Notes: a model not told the origin generated them from the letters alone. Positions 34,800-44,260 are shown, counted from the stretch's first letter. The stretch: DNA of 64,000 nucleotides from Bacillota bacterium (GCA_025361765.1 JANYJS010000083.1:1-64000); one strand, 5' to 3'. Numbers and translations are program-made.

Positions 34800-35879
34800 A
34801 TGGGTAAAAGAACTATTATTCCTTTCGGACCACAGCATCCAGTTCTTCCTGAACCGATTCATCTAGACCTTGTTATGGAGGATGAAGTGGTGGTTGAAGC
34901 CATTCCTTCTATTGGATTCATTCACAGAGGTCTGGAAAAGCTGGTGGAAATCAAGGAATTTACAGAGTACGTCTATGTAGCTGAGAGAATCTGCGGAATC
35001 TGCAGCTTCATGCACGGCATGGGCTATTGCCAATCCGTAGAGCATGGCATGAACCTTACTATTCCAAGAAGAGCAGAATACCTGAGAACCATCTGGGCAG
35101 AACTCTCAAGAGTACATAGCCATTTATTGTGGCTTGGTCTTTTGGCTGACGGCTTCGGATTTGAGAGCTTATTTATGCATTCCTGGAGACTGCGTGAAAA
35201 AATATTGGACATCTTTGAAGCGACCACCGGCGGCCGGGTTATTTTCTCCGTCTGCAAAATCGGCGGCGTCAGAAGAGATGTCAGCAACGAAACATTACAG
35301 TCCATTATTAAAACTCTTGTGGATATGGAAGCTGAAGTCAAAGAGCTTACCGATGTATTTATCAATGATTATACCGTTAAAAGCAGAACTGTAGGCGTCG
35401 GTGTGATGAGCTTACAGGAAGCACATGATCTTGGCGCTGTAGGCCCAATGGGCAGAGCAAGCGGCCTTGTACAGGACATGAGACTTCTGGGATATGCCGC
35501 CTATGACGATTTGGATTTTGCTCCTATTGTAGAAACAGCTGGAGACAGCTATGCCAGAACTGTTGTCAGAATCAGAGAAATATTCCAGTCTATTGATTTA
35601 ATCAAACAGGCCGTAGCGAAGATCCCCGATGGGGAGGTGTCCGTACCGGTCAAAGACGTGCCAAGGGCTGAATGCTTTGAGAGGCTTGAACAACCTCGTG
35701 GAGAAGTTATATACTACACCAAGGGGATTGGAACCAAGTTCTTGGAGCGTGTGCGCGTCAGGACACCGACTTTTGCGAATATCCCGCCACTTCTTCACTG
35801 CCTCAAGGGATGCGATCTTGCAGATGTTCCTATTCTCATACTCACAATTGATCCTTGTATCAGTTGTACAGAAAGGTAG
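34800..35879 (+). CDS. echE: Ech hydrogenase large subunit (NiFe active site)
   Basis: Catalytic subunit reducing protons with ferredoxin electrons. NiFe ligands are RICGICSFMHGMGY near residue 62 (first CxxC pair) and the terminal DPCISCTER (second pair). The opening PFGPQHPVLPEPIHL and the centre LSRVHSHLLWLG are typical. The protein stops right after the Arg of DPCxxCxxR, which is where maturation peptidases normally cut. No C-terminal extension is therefore present, and no such peptidase gene is seen among the hyp genes. Length 359 aa. Confidence 0.95.
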   Translation: MGKRTIIPFGPQHPVLPEPIHLDLVMEDEVVVEAIPSIGFIHRGLEKLVEIKEFTEYVYVAERICGICSFMHGMGYCQSVEHGMNLTIPRRAEYLRTIWAELSRVHSHLLWLGLLADGFGFESLFMHSWRLREKILDIFEATTGGRVIFSVCKIGGVRRDVSNETLQSIIKTLVDMEAEVKELTDVFINDYTVKSRTVGVGVMSLQEAHDLGAVGPMGRASGLVQDMRLLGYAAYDDLDFAPIVETAGDSYARTVVRIREIFQSIDLIKQAVAKIPDGEVSVPVKDVPRAECFERLEQPRGEVIYYTKGIGTKFLERVRVRTPTFANIPPLLHCLKGCDLADVPILILTIDPCISCTER

Positions 35880-35888
35880 GTGGAGAAA

Positions 35889-36308
35889 ATGGGATTATTC
35901 AGTATCGGAAACATGATTATAAGAAGCCTTTTCAATAAGCCTGCAACCTTGATGTATCCTGTGATACCGAGGGTATATGAAGAAAAAACCAGAGGTCACA
36001 TCAACGTGGATATCGAAGCCTGCGTTCTATGCGGAATATGCAGTAAAAAATGTCCGACTCATGCTATTCTGGTTGACAGAAAGAAAAAAGAGTGGAGTAT
36101 CGCAAGGATGCAGTGCATCCAGTGCAACTGCTGCGTCGAATATTGCCCGGTGAATTGTCTATCCATGGCAAATACCTACACATCACCATCGACGGAGAAG
36201 ATTACGGATGCCTACGCAAAAGCGGCGCCAGAGCCAGCAGCAAAACCAGTGCCCGAAGCAGCAGCCCCAGTAATGGATGCCGCAGTTGACGTCGAACCCA
36301 CAGTCTAG
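35889..36308 (+). CDS. echF: Ech hydrogenase ferredoxin subunit (NuoI-like)
   Basis: Two-[4Fe-4S] polyferredoxin subunit linking soluble ferredoxin to the small subunit. Cluster motifs are CVLCGICSKKCP and CIQCNCCVEYCP, near residues 44-55 and 74-85. ATG 35889 is chosen because GGTGGAG stands just before it; a GTG at 35880 directly abuts the echE stop. The last 35 residues are a Pro/Ala/Val-rich tail (KAAPEPAAKPVPEAAAPV...) not needed for clusters and unusual for the subunit. It is the final ech gene; hypA follows after 118 nt. Confidence 0.93.
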   Translation: MGLFSIGNMIIRSLFNKPATLMYPVIPRVYEEKTRGHINVDIEACVLCGICSKKCPTHAILVDRKKKEWSIARMQCIQCNCCVEYCPVNCLSMANTYTSPSTEKITDAYAKAAPEPAAKPVPEAAAPVMDAAVDVEPTV

Positions 36309-36426
36309 AAAACAAGTTATACAGGTTATATTAGAAACTATTTAAGCCAAAAGACTAAATTGATTAAAATCAGGGCCTGCAGGATTTTAAATGCCTGCAG
36401 GCTTTAACTGACTCACGGAGAAGCGT

Positions 36427-36771
36427 ATGCACGAATTTCCAATCACTCAGCAAATTATCAAAATAGCCGAAACCCATGCCCGGGAAGCTGGGGCAGTCAG
36501 AGTCATTAAAGTGAAACTGGTAGTTGGTGATTATTCCGGCTTCATAGGGGATTCCATTCAAATGTATTTTGATGTCATATCTGAGGGAACCCTTTGCGAA
36601 AAGGCGACCATTGAAATCCAAAGGGTGAAGCCAAAGCTTAAGTGTGAGAGCTGTGGTGAATTATTTGAGCGGGTAATTTTCTCTTTTGCCTGTCCAAAAT
36701 GCGGCGGCGAAGGCTTGCCGACGGAAATAGGCAAAGAGTTTTATGTCGATACTATAGAGATTGAACAATAA
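36427..36771 (+). CDS. hypA: Hydrogenase nickel insertion protein HypA
   Basis: Delivers nickel to the hydrogenase large subunit together with HypB. The nickel-binding N-terminus MHE is intact. The zinc site uses CESC near residue 74 and CPKC near 88. 114 aa is normal. A CGGAGAAG site precedes the ATG. It opens the hypABFCDE block directly behind echF. Confidence 0.95.
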   Translation: MHEFPITQQIIKIAETHAREAGAVRVIKVKLVVGDYSGFIGDSIQMYFDVISEGTLCEKATIEIQRVKPKLKCESCGELFERVIFSFACPKCGGEGLPTEIGKEFYVDTIEIEQ

Positions 36772-36837
36772 ATGAGCCAAGTATACAAGCCGTTTCTGTA
36801 GGTGAGCCGGCGTGGTACAATATTATGGAGGTGCGAG

Positions 36838-37497
36838 ATGCATGATGTATTAAAAGTGAATGTCATGGAAAATATCCACAGTGAGAACGACCATATTGCG
36901 GAGCACGTCAATTCTGACATGACGGAGCATGGTGTTTTGACCATAAACGTGATGGGTGCTCCCGGCATCGGGAAAACAACGACCCTTAAGCAAATTATAA
37001 AGAAATTAAAGGGGCTTAAAGCCTATGTGATTGAAGGGGATATCGAGTCAGATATCGATACGGTGGATCTTCGTAAAATGGGCATCCAAACTTTTCAGAT
37101 CAATACGTTTGGGGCTTGTCACCTGGATGCACCACTGATTTACAATGCGGTTAAAAACATCCATTTCAGTGACAAGGGCGTGTTGTTTATTGAAAATATC
37201 GGCAATCTTGTCTGCCCGGCGGAATTTTCCATAGGGGAGCATCTCAAGATGCTCATCGTTTCCGTTACAGATGGCAGCGATAAACCGTATAAATATCCAC
37301 TGGCTTTTCAGAAAGCCGATATCATTATATTGAACAAAATTGATTTGATGCCCTATGTTGACTTTGACGAGGCGTTCTTTATGGCTGGTGTCAGAGGGCA
37401 AAATAAAACAGTTCCGGTCTTTAAGGTTTCGGGCAAATCCGGGGAAGGTTATGAACAGGTTGCAGAATGGATAGAAGAGCGGTCGAAAATCGGCTGA
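36838..37497 (+). CDS. hypB: Hydrogenase nickel incorporation GTPase HypB
   Basis: SIMIBI-class GTPase driving nickel insertion. P-loop GAPGIGKTTTLKQ near residue 39, then EGDIESDIDTVDLRKMG and IENIGNLVCPAEF (metal-site Cys) and NKIDLMPYVDF (guanine recognition). It lacks the histidine-rich or CxxCGC N-terminal nickel-storage stretches of some homologues. ATG 36838 has GGAGGTG before it; upstream extension is unlikely. Its 3' end overlaps hypF by 31 nt. Confidence 0.94.
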   Translation: MHDVLKVNVMENIHSENDHIAEHVNSDMTEHGVLTINVMGAPGIGKTTTLKQIIKKLKGLKAYVIEGDIESDIDTVDLRKMGIQTFQINTFGACHLDAPLIYNAVKNIHFSDKGVLFIENIGNLVCPAEFSIGEHLKMLIVSVTDGSDKPYKYPLAFQKADIIILNKIDLMPYVDFDEAFFMAGVRGQNKTVPVFKVSGKSGEGYEQVAEWIEERSKIG

Positions 37498-39923
37498 CAA
37501 AACGCATCCGAATATGGGGAATTGTCCAGGGAGTAGGGTTTAGACCCTTTGTTGCCAAATTAGCTGATGCTATGGATATAAAAGGCGAGGTCCGCAATTT
37601 AGGGGGCCTTGTTGACATTGTTGTAACAGATCAGGAAGAGCGCATCGCCCAGTTTATTGAAGAAATCAGGACGAAAAAACCGCTGCCGGCGGAAATCGTT
37701 CATATTAAAATTGAGGATTTACCCCTTCGCCTATTTGACAGCTTTGTCATTTTAGACAGCCTTGAAGTCAAGGCCGATTCTGAAGAAGCGGCCATGATCT
37801 CAGCGGATCTAGCGATTTGCAAAGATTGTCTAAGGGAGATGGCAGATATTGATGATCCTAGATATGCCCATCCGTATATCAGCTGTATGGCCTGCGGCCC
37901 GCGCTATACGATCATCGACCGCATTCCCTATGACCGAGAAAATACAACGATGGTGGATTTTGAGATGTGCAGCTTTTGTCAGGGTGAATATGAAGACAGG
38001 CAGAGCAGACGCTATCACGCGCAGACGATCTCGTGTCTTTCCTGCGGACCCTATAATAAACTTGTCTTGGATGTGGAAAATACAAGCTTTTTAAGAAGCG
38101 AAAATTCAAAGGCCCTAGAACAAGCAATTGAAGCTTTAAGGGGTGGCGGCATTCTGGCGGTTAAGGGTATTGGCGGATACAATTTTATCTGCAGTCCATT
38201 TGATGGGGCAGCGGTCAAAACTTTAAGACAGATCAAATTGAGAGAAGAAAAGCCCTTTGCCATCATGTTTAATGATATTGCTCAGATAAAGGAGTATTGC
38301 CACGTTGACAAAGTTGAAGAGGAACTGCTGGAATCCAGCGCAAGACCAATCCTGCTTTTAAGAAGGAGCGCAAAAGACTACTCAAATGAGCGCCTTGAGG
38401 TCTCACCTTTGGTCACCAATGCCAGCCGGTTCATTGGGGCGTTTCTCCCCAGCACGGGCCTTCATTACCAGCTGACTGCTTCCTGCGGCCCGCTGATCGC
38501 AACCAGCGCCAATATTTCTGAGATGCCTATGATTAAAGATGATCAGGAAATGATGCGGGAGTTAAGCAGACTTAAAACTGAGATGCCCTCTCTGCCTCAA
38601 ATGGGGCAACTCTATAACGACAGGGATATCAGGGTCAGGCTTGATGACTCTGTGGTCAGAGTCATAGACCAGCAACCGCAGATGATCAGAAGGGCAAAGG
38701 GCTATGCTCCGGTGCCATTGCTTATAGCCAATGAAGGACTTTCCAAAAGTGATATGATATTAGCCACAGGCGGACAACTGAAATCTGCATTTTGTCTGAC
38801 TAAAGGAAATTATGCTTATGTCAGCCAGTATCTGGGAGACCTGGATCAGCAGCAAAGCTGCATGCTCTATGATGAGAGCATACATAGGCTCAAGGTTCTT
38901 TTTAATATCAAACCTGAACTTGTTGTGTGCGATTTGCACCCACTGTATTACACAACAAAGTTTGCACAGCGTTATATAGATAAGTTTTCTGAGCAGGTGC
39001 CTCACGAAATCTTAAAGGTGCAACACCACCATGCTCACGTAGCCTCTGTAATGGCTGAGAACGACCTTTTGGGCAAGATTCTGGGCGTCAGCTTCGATGG
39101 CACTGGTTACGGCACTGATGGGGCTATTTGGGGCGGAGAGTTCCTGATTTGTGAGGGCTCTGGTTTTCAGAGAGCGGCCCATTTGGATTATATTAAAATG
39201 CTTGGCGGAGATTCCTCAATGAAGGAAGGCTGGAAATCAGCCATGTGCTATTCCCATGCCTACGCATTGGATCTTCCTGCTAATGACGAAAGATATGACT
39301 TAATCAAGGCTGGCATCGACCATCAAATTAATACCATCAACAGTTCAAGTATGGGCAGGCTGTTTGACGCCGTAGCATCTTATCTTGATATTCACCATGT
39401 GAACAGATATGAAGGTGAATGCGCGATTATGCTTGAAAATTATGCGGCTGATGCGCTCGACTGCGAAATTGAACCTTATCCCATGTCATTTGGCATTCGA
39501 GAAAGACAAAGCACGGATGGATATTCAGTTCTAAAGGAACAATTTGAAATGAATAGCCGGTTTGACGAACATGACCCCATAGCCATATCCGCCCAGCCCA
39601 TCTTCATGGCTATTAAGGCAGGTATTAGGGCAGGGAGCAGCAGAGAGGCTATGGCCCTGGGATTCCACTATGCCGTTTCTGATTTGATTCTGGATGTATC
39701 TAAAAAAATAAGGATTAAAGAGGGCATCAACAAGGTCGCCTTGACCGGTGGCGTTTTTCAGAATAAAATAGTCATGGAACGTACCCTTAAGCTGTTGCGC
39801 CAGGAGGGATTCGACGTCTATTACAACATATCCGTAGGCCCAAACGATGGCGGCATTTGTCTTGGGCAAGCCTACATAGGCATGCAGCATTTGTCTCACA
39901 AAAATCATAAAACCAGTATATAG
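37467..39923 (+). CDS. hypF: Carbamoyltransferase HypF
   Basis: Makes the carbamoyl precursor of the active-site cyanide ligands. Domain order: acylphosphatase (GIVQGVGFRPFV near residue 20), two zinc fingers (CKDC...CMAC and CSFC...CLSC at about 117-195), a YrdC-like domain (about 215-400) and a Kae1-like carbamoyltransferase with HHHAHVASVMAEN near 512. 818 aa is slightly longer than usual. The ATG lies inside hypB and no strong ribosome binding site is visible, so translational coupling is likely. Confidence 0.95.
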   Translation: MDRRAVENRLTKRIRIWGIVQGVGFRPFVAKLADAMDIKGEVRNLGGLVDIVVTDQEERIAQFIEEIRTKKPLPAEIVHIKIEDLPLRLFDSFVILDSLEVKADSEEAAMISADLAICKDCLREMADIDDPRYAHPYISCMACGPRYTIIDRIPYDRENTTMVDFEMCSFCQGEYEDRQSRRYHAQTISCLSCGPYNKLVLDVENTSFLRSENSKALEQAIEALRGGGILAVKGIGGYNFICSPFDGAAVKTLRQIKLREEKPFAIMFNDIAQIKEYCHVDKVEEELLESSARPILLLRRSAKDYSNERLEVSPLVTNASRFIGAFLPSTGLHYQLTASCGPLIATSANISEMPMIKDDQEMMRELSRLKTEMPSLPQMGQLYNDRDIRVRLDDSVVRVIDQQPQMIRRAKGYAPVPLLIANEGLSKSDMILATGGQLKSAFCLTKGNYAYVSQYLGDLDQQQSCMLYDESIHRLKVLFNIKPELVVCDLHPLYYTTKFAQRYIDKFSEQVPHEILKVQHHHAHVASVMAENDLLGKILGVSFDGTGYGTDGAIWGGEFLICEGSGFQRAAHLDYIKMLGGDSSMKEGWKSAMCYSHAYALDLPANDERYDLIKAGIDHQINTINSSSMGRLFDAVASYLDIHHVNRYEGECAIMLENYAADALDCEIEPYPMSFGIRERQSTDGYSVLKEQFEMNSRFDEHDPIAISAQPIFMAIKAGIRAGSSREAMALGFHYAVSDLILDVSKKIRIKEGINKVALTGGVFQNKIVMERTLKLLRQEGFDVYYNISVGPNDGGICLGQAYIGMQHLSHKNHKTSI

Positions 39924-40019
39924 CAATAAAACAGACCTAAAAGCAATAGACTTTAGTGAAGAAACAGTCCTACGAGAAATAGGATTATTATGAAAAAACT
40001 GTCCTGCGAGGAGGAACTC

Positions 40020-40241
40020 ATGTGTATAGCAATACCTGGTAAGGTAATCGAAATAGTTGACGGAAAAGGCAAAGTGGATTTTAGCGGCAACGTGGTGGAT
40101 GTCAACGTAAAACTCATAGACGCAAAAGTAGGCGATTATGTTCTGGTCCATGCGGGCTGCGCTCTTGAAGTGCTTCAAAAGGACAAGGCCGACGAGCTCA
40201 TAGACCTTTTTAAAGAACTGGAAGACAATTTCTATAAATAG
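40020..40241 (+). CDS. hypC: Hydrogenase assembly chaperone HypC/HybG
   Basis: Small chaperone holding the iron centre with HypD and binding the large-subunit precursor. The start is ATG 40020, giving the required MCIAIPGKV with Cys at position 2. GAGGAGGAACTC immediately precedes it; the in-frame ATG at 39990 would bury the essential N-terminus. 73 aa. Between hypF and hypC is a 96-nt spacer. Confidence 0.94.
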   Translation: MCIAIPGKVIEIVDGKGKVDFSGNVVDVNVKLIDAKVGDYVLVHAGCALEVLQKDKADELIDLFKELEDNFYK

Positions 40242-40328
40242 CAGAAGTTATGTAGATTTGAAGATGCTTTAAAAACGCATTAAGAATTACAGCCACCCGG
40301 CAGAAATTGTAGGAGCTGAGGAGAGACC

Positions 40329-41378
40329 ATGGAAATTCAGACTATCATTCAGTATTTAAAAAACTATGACGGGCCAAAAGTAAAGATTATGGAAGTCTGC
40401 GGCACGCATACAGCCAGTATTTTTAAGGGTGGCATCAGGAGTCTCATATCAGATAAAATTAGGCTGATTTCAGGACCTGGATGTCCTGTTTGCGTGACGC
40501 CTACAGCCTATATAGACAAGTGCCTTTCCTATGCATTGGCGGAAAACCATGTGTTACTGACTTTTGGAGACATGATGAAGGTCCCGGGAAGTCAAGGCAG
40601 CTTGTCGCAGGCGAAGGGAGAAGGCGCCAAGGTGGAGCTGATGTACTCGCCAGCTGAAGTCATAGAGAAGGCGAAAGCCAATCCGGCCATAACCTATGTG
40701 ATTGCGGCGGTGGGATTTGAGACTACGGTACCCATTTACGCTTTAGTCATTTCCGAAGCAAAGTCCCTTGGACTCAAGAATATTAAGCTTCTGACCGCTC
40801 TGAAAACCATCATTTTGCCACTTTCCTGGATTTGCAGTACCGAGCCGGATATAGACGGTTTCATATGTCCAGGTCATGTCAGTGTGATTATTGGCAGTCA
40901 GGTGTTTGAAAAATTGGCTGAAAAATATCATAAACCATTTGCGGTAGCTGGCTTTGAAACCGAACATATCCTGGCGGTCATCTACGATATCATCAGGCAA
41001 TTAATGGCAAATGAAAGCAAGGTGCACAATCTTTACGCCAATGCAGTCAAACCCGAGGGAAATAAAAAGGCGCAGGCCATTATAGACCAGTATTTTGAAG
41101 CAGGGCCAGCCATGTGGAGAGGCCTTGGCGTGATCGAAGGTTCGGGATTATACTTGAAATCGGAATACGCAGAGTATGACGCTGGTAGTTTGGGACTGGA
41201 TTATGACGCTGAACTAGCGGAATGCTGTAGCTGCGGAGATGTCATTATCGGAAGACTGAACCCGAACGAGTGCGCCATGTTTGGCGAGCACTGCACCCCG
41301 GAAAATCCCTATGGGCCATGTATGGTCTCCAGCGAAGGAGCCTGCGGAATCTGGTATAGAAACAGAGGTAATTTATGA
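40329..41378 (+). CDS. hypD: Hydrogenase expression/formation protein HypD
   Basis: Iron-sulfur protein on which the Fe(CN)2CO unit is built. Cys motifs are VCGTHTASIF near residue 21, SGPGCPVCVTP near 52, and a C-terminal set ECCSCGDVI with EHCTPENPYGPCMVSSEGACGIWYR binding [4Fe-4S]. 349 aa. GGAGAG precedes the ATG. Overlaps hypE by 4 nt. Confidence 0.95.
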   Translation: MEIQTIIQYLKNYDGPKVKIMEVCGTHTASIFKGGIRSLISDKIRLISGPGCPVCVTPTAYIDKCLSYALAENHVLLTFGDMMKVPGSQGSLSQAKGEGAKVELMYSPAEVIEKAKANPAITYVIAAVGFETTVPIYALVISEAKSLGLKNIKLLTALKTIILPLSWICSTEPDIDGFICPGHVSVIIGSQVFEKLAEKYHKPFAVAGFETEHILAVIYDIIRQLMANESKVHNLYANAVKPEGNKKAQAIIDQYFEAGPAMWRGLGVIEGSGLYLKSEYAEYDAGSLGLDYDAELAECCSCGDVIIGRLNPNECAMFGEHCTPENPYGPCMVSSEGACGIWYRNRGNL

Positions 41379-42355
41379 AAATCAACCTATCCCACGGCAG
41401 TGGCGGCAAAGCCTCTTCCGAGCTTATGCAGTCCATATTCGGCAAACATTTTTCCAATCCTATTTTAGATAAAATGGAGGATGCGGCTGTCCTTGACATA
41501 CATGGTAAAATTGCATTCAGTACGGACTCCTTCGTTGTCACTCCGGTTTTTTTCAAAGGCGGAGACATCGGAAAACTGGCAGTCTGTGGAACAGTGAATG
41601 ATTTATTGATGATGGGGGCAAAACCTCTTTACATGACTGCGGCCTTCATATTAGAAGAAGGCCTGGATATTGATGATCTGGAAAGGATCGTGATATCAAT
41701 GAAAAATGCCGCCGAGGAAGCGGGCATAAAGATCGTTGCCGGCGACACGAAAGTGATTGAAGGAAAGGGTGGTCTTTTTATCAACACCTCGGGCATAGGG
41801 CATATCCCTGAGGCCTTTAACGTTAGCGCCTCCAATTGCAAGCCTTCTGATGTTCTAATACTATCCGGAAATCTGGGAGATCATCACGCCTGCATTTTAA
41901 GCCATAGAATGCAAATAGAGAATGGCATCGAGAGTGACTGCGCGCCTTTAAATACCATCATAGAGGCCATGTTTGACGCAGGAATCCAGGTTAAAACCAT
42001 GAGAGATGTGACAAGAGGAGGACTCGGAACCATACTCAATGAGCTGGCTGAAATGTCTGGTTGTGGGATTGAAATTATCGAAAAGGATTTGCCCGTCAAC
42101 GCCTCCGTCAGAGGCTTTTGTGAGATATTAGGGCTAGACCCTCTTTATATGGGCAACGAGGGGAAAATGATTGCCATCGTCAGTGAAAAGGATGCAGATC
42201 GCGCCTTGGCTTTGATTAAGGAAACCCAATATGGCAAGGATGCCGCCATTATAGGGAGAGCTGTTTCTGGTCACGGCGTGACGATGATTACGCCTCTTGG
42301 CGGGAAACGCACTGTGGATGTGCTCTATGGTGAGGGGCTGCCTAGGATTTGCTGA
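41375..42355 (+). CDS. hypE: Hydrogenase expression/formation protein HypE
   Basis: Dehydrates the thiocarboxamide on its own C-terminal Cys to the cyanide donor using ATP. The opening LSHGSGGKASSELM, the PurM-like core (AFSTDSFVVTPVFFKGGDIGKLAVCGTVNDLLMMGA) and the end LPRIC with terminal Cys are all intact. 326 aa. It is the last gene of the hydrogenase block, and a strong terminator follows at 42367. Confidence 0.96.
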   Translation: MKINLSHGSGGKASSELMQSIFGKHFSNPILDKMEDAAVLDIHGKIAFSTDSFVVTPVFFKGGDIGKLAVCGTVNDLLMMGAKPLYMTAAFILEEGLDIDDLERIVISMKNAAEEAGIKIVAGDTKVIEGKGGLFINTSGIGHIPEAFNVSASNCKPSDVLILSGNLGDHHACILSHRMQIENGIESDCAPLNTIIEAMFDAGIQVKTMRDVTRGGLGTILNELAEMSGCGIEIIEKDLPVNASVRGFCEILGLDPLYMGNEGKMIAIVSEKDADRALALIKETQYGKDAAIIGRAVSGHGVTMITPLGGKRTVDVLYGEGLPRIC

Positions 42356-42366
42356 AATAGGGCCAT

Positions 42367-42402
42367 AAAACCCACGAAACGATATTCACTTCGTGGGTTT
42401 TT
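42367..42402. terminator. Bidirectional terminator between hypE and nucleotidyltransferase gene
   Basis: A perfect 12-bp stem AAAACCCACGAA/TTCGTGGGTTTT (42367-42378/42390-42401) has A-runs and T-runs on both sides. It can stop transcription from hypE and from the convergent gene ending at 42432. Confidence 0.85.
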
Positions 42403-42431
42403 GTAAACGATCTTACTTAGCCAATTGTCTA

Positions 42432-43193
42432 TTAAGAGCAATAAACTAGCATCAGGGTGTCTTTTATGTCTGTCATAGTTAGAATTTCAACGCCAATCTG
42501 TCGAAGCAGAAGGTCATCATCATATGCCTGTTCAACAAAGGCTCTTATGTCTTTGGATACGATCTCTGGTACGTCTTCAAGCACTTCCAAAGGGAGCAAC
42601 TGTGTCAATCTGTAGATGTCATTCCTATGTTTCTTGATATCATCACTTTGAATACGTTCGCCCTTTTTCTTTCTTTCAGTAAGTTCCAGAAATGCGCGTG
42701 CCTTAAGAGGTATGATCACATAGTGGTCAGCTATCATAATATCGTCAACAACCCTTTTGAGTCCCATAATGAACTCATAATACGCTTTATTGAGCAGAAT
42801 GGCCGACAAACTGACGATTGCTTCATCCACCTTCATAGGAATGATTGAGCCTGGGGCCATCTCGCCAAGGATATCAACTTTATCAGAGAGAATTTCTAGC
42901 ATATACGGATAAGACTTGTTTTTTGGTTCAGTGAATCTATAAAAACATTTTTTCCCACTCGACTTATGAACTGTAGAATATTCTCCTTCCTTAATAAAAT
43001 CCCAAAAATGATTTACAAACTCATGAGACAAGGTTTCTACACAAAGAACTAGGTCGAAGTCTTTTGTAGTACGATATGATAGACTTGATTCGTTCATCAA
43101 AATGGAACACGCGCTACCTCCAATAAGCACATAGTTACCTGAATATGACTTGAAATGCTCTCTAAACGTGGTCATACCTAAAATCTCATACAT
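42432..43193 (-). CDS. Nucleotidyltransferase-fold protein, AbiEii toxin-like
   Basis: A 253-aa protein with the nucleotidyltransferase signature GGS (residues 25-27) followed by DFD (45-47). That is the arrangement of AbiEii-type toxins and related minimal nucleotidyltransferases, which transfer nucleotides to tRNA or other targets. A mostly helical C-terminal half follows. It begins 5 nt after the winged-helix partner gene. Pairing of a regulator and nucleotidyltransferase in this order resembles type IV AbiE toxin-antitoxin operons. Both catalytic aspartates and the Gly-Gly-Ser are intact, so it is probably active. The family assignment beyond the fold is inference. Confidence 0.75.
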   Translation of the reverse strand: MYEILGMTTFREHFKSYSGNYVLIGGSACSILMNESSLSYRTTKDFDLVLCVETLSHEFVNHFWDFIKEGEYSTVHKSSGKKCFYRFTEPKNKSYPYMLEILSDKVDILGEMAPGSIIPMKVDEAIVSLSAILLNKAYYEFIMGLKRVVDDIMIADHYVIIPLKARAFLELTERKKKGERIQSDDIKKHRNDIYRLTQLLPLEVLEDVPEIVSKDIRAFVEQAYDDDLLLRQIGVEILTMTDIKDTLMLVYCS

Positions 43194-43198
43194 TTAAC

Positions 43199-44209
43199 CT
43201 ACTCCTTCCAAGAATAATCTTCCATCATTTCTCTAATGCTGATTTCGATGCGCTCATCACCTTCGTTTAGCAGAAGGACAGCAATCCCCAAAGGGTCCAC
43301 TATTCCATTCTGAATAGGCATTTCATGTTTCCAGATTTCCACAACGCAGGTACCATAATCCTTAAAAGGAACGGACTGATATGTGCCTTGGAATGCTTTA
43401 ATCCTTTTACTTGTTATACCGAAAACTGCATTTCTTGGAGCACCTAGCATTGAGTACTCTGATAGCGCGCTCTCCCCAGATACAACAAGTTCTCTTTGTA
43501 ATTCCTCGTTTATAGAGTTGCCGAGTATATAGATTTCCTTCATTATGGGATTGATTAGTTTCTCTTCACCCTTGCGCCAGATTTCATAAAGTCGATCATT
43601 GAAAAGGTAGGTACACCCCTTTGTAATGTTCGATTCAGCCACAATTCCCATTTCATGCAACTCTTTAAACGCTCTTGAAATTGACATTTTCGAAACTGAT
43701 AATTCCTTAGCGAGTTCTTCCATCGTCCTGTCAAAGTCATTAGTAGCCAGTAGATTGAGAAGCAGCGCTTGAGTGGTAGGCTGCATCTTGCTCACGGATA
43801 ACTTCTTCTTTACCTTGTATTTAGGCTGCATTCTCTCGATATATAAGGAACCCAGAACCGGTATATAGATCTGCTTCCCCGGAATAACGAAAGCGATCTT
43901 CGCCTTTATTAAAATTTCTCTTAAATAGTTAGTTGCCACGTCGAAAATTAGCACGATAACTAATGAATGTCCACTGTGTCTTTGGATATTCTCAACATTT
44001 TTAATAAGATCATAGCCACTTAGATTTTTTTTCTGCGTACAGTCGACAAGTAATAGTTTTACGTCATCAGTTTTCACTTCGAGAAATCCGTAGCCATTTC
44101 TTAAGAATAGGGGCATTTTACTTAAGTCTAGATTAGCTCCTTCTATAAACTCAATTCCGAACTGATCATTTATATATTTTAAAGCAGCGCCAAACATCAT
44201 TTTACTCAA
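43199..44209 (-). CDS. Winged-helix regulator, probable antitoxin partner of nucleotidyltransferase
   Basis: A 336-aa protein. A winged helix-turn-helix is clear in the middle (about residues 145-200: MEELAKELSVSKMSISRAFKELHEMGIV). The N-terminal 135 residues form an alpha/beta domain with EVKTDDVKLLLVDCTQKKNLSGYDLI, not recognised. The C-terminal part (VVSGESALSEYSMLGAP, then TSKRIKAFQG) has the 'SGESAL' flavour of AbiEi antitoxins. Three copies of a TGATGTWACA element overlay its promoter (44261-44310), consistent with autorepression. The wHTH sits in the middle, not at the N-terminus as in classical AbiEi, so this may be a distinct subgroup. Confidence 0.7.
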   Translation of the reverse strand: MSKMMFGAALKYINDQFGIEFIEGANLDLSKMPLFLRNGYGFLEVKTDDVKLLLVDCTQKKNLSGYDLIKNVENIQRHSGHSLVIVLIFDVATNYLREILIKAKIAFVIPGKQIYIPVLGSLYIERMQPKYKVKKKLSVSKMQPTTQALLLNLLATNDFDRTMEELAKELSVSKMSISRAFKELHEMGIVAESNITKGCTYLFNDRLYEIWRKGEEKLINPIMKEIYILGNSINEELQRELVVSGESALSEYSMLGAPRNAVFGITSKRIKAFQGTYQSVPFKDYGTCVVEIWKHEMPIQNGIVDPLGIAVLLLNEGDERIEISIREMMEDYSWKE

Positions 44210-44260
44210 CTCGCTTTCATTTAATTTCCTATAAACTTGGTTTATAGCTTTGTTGAATAC

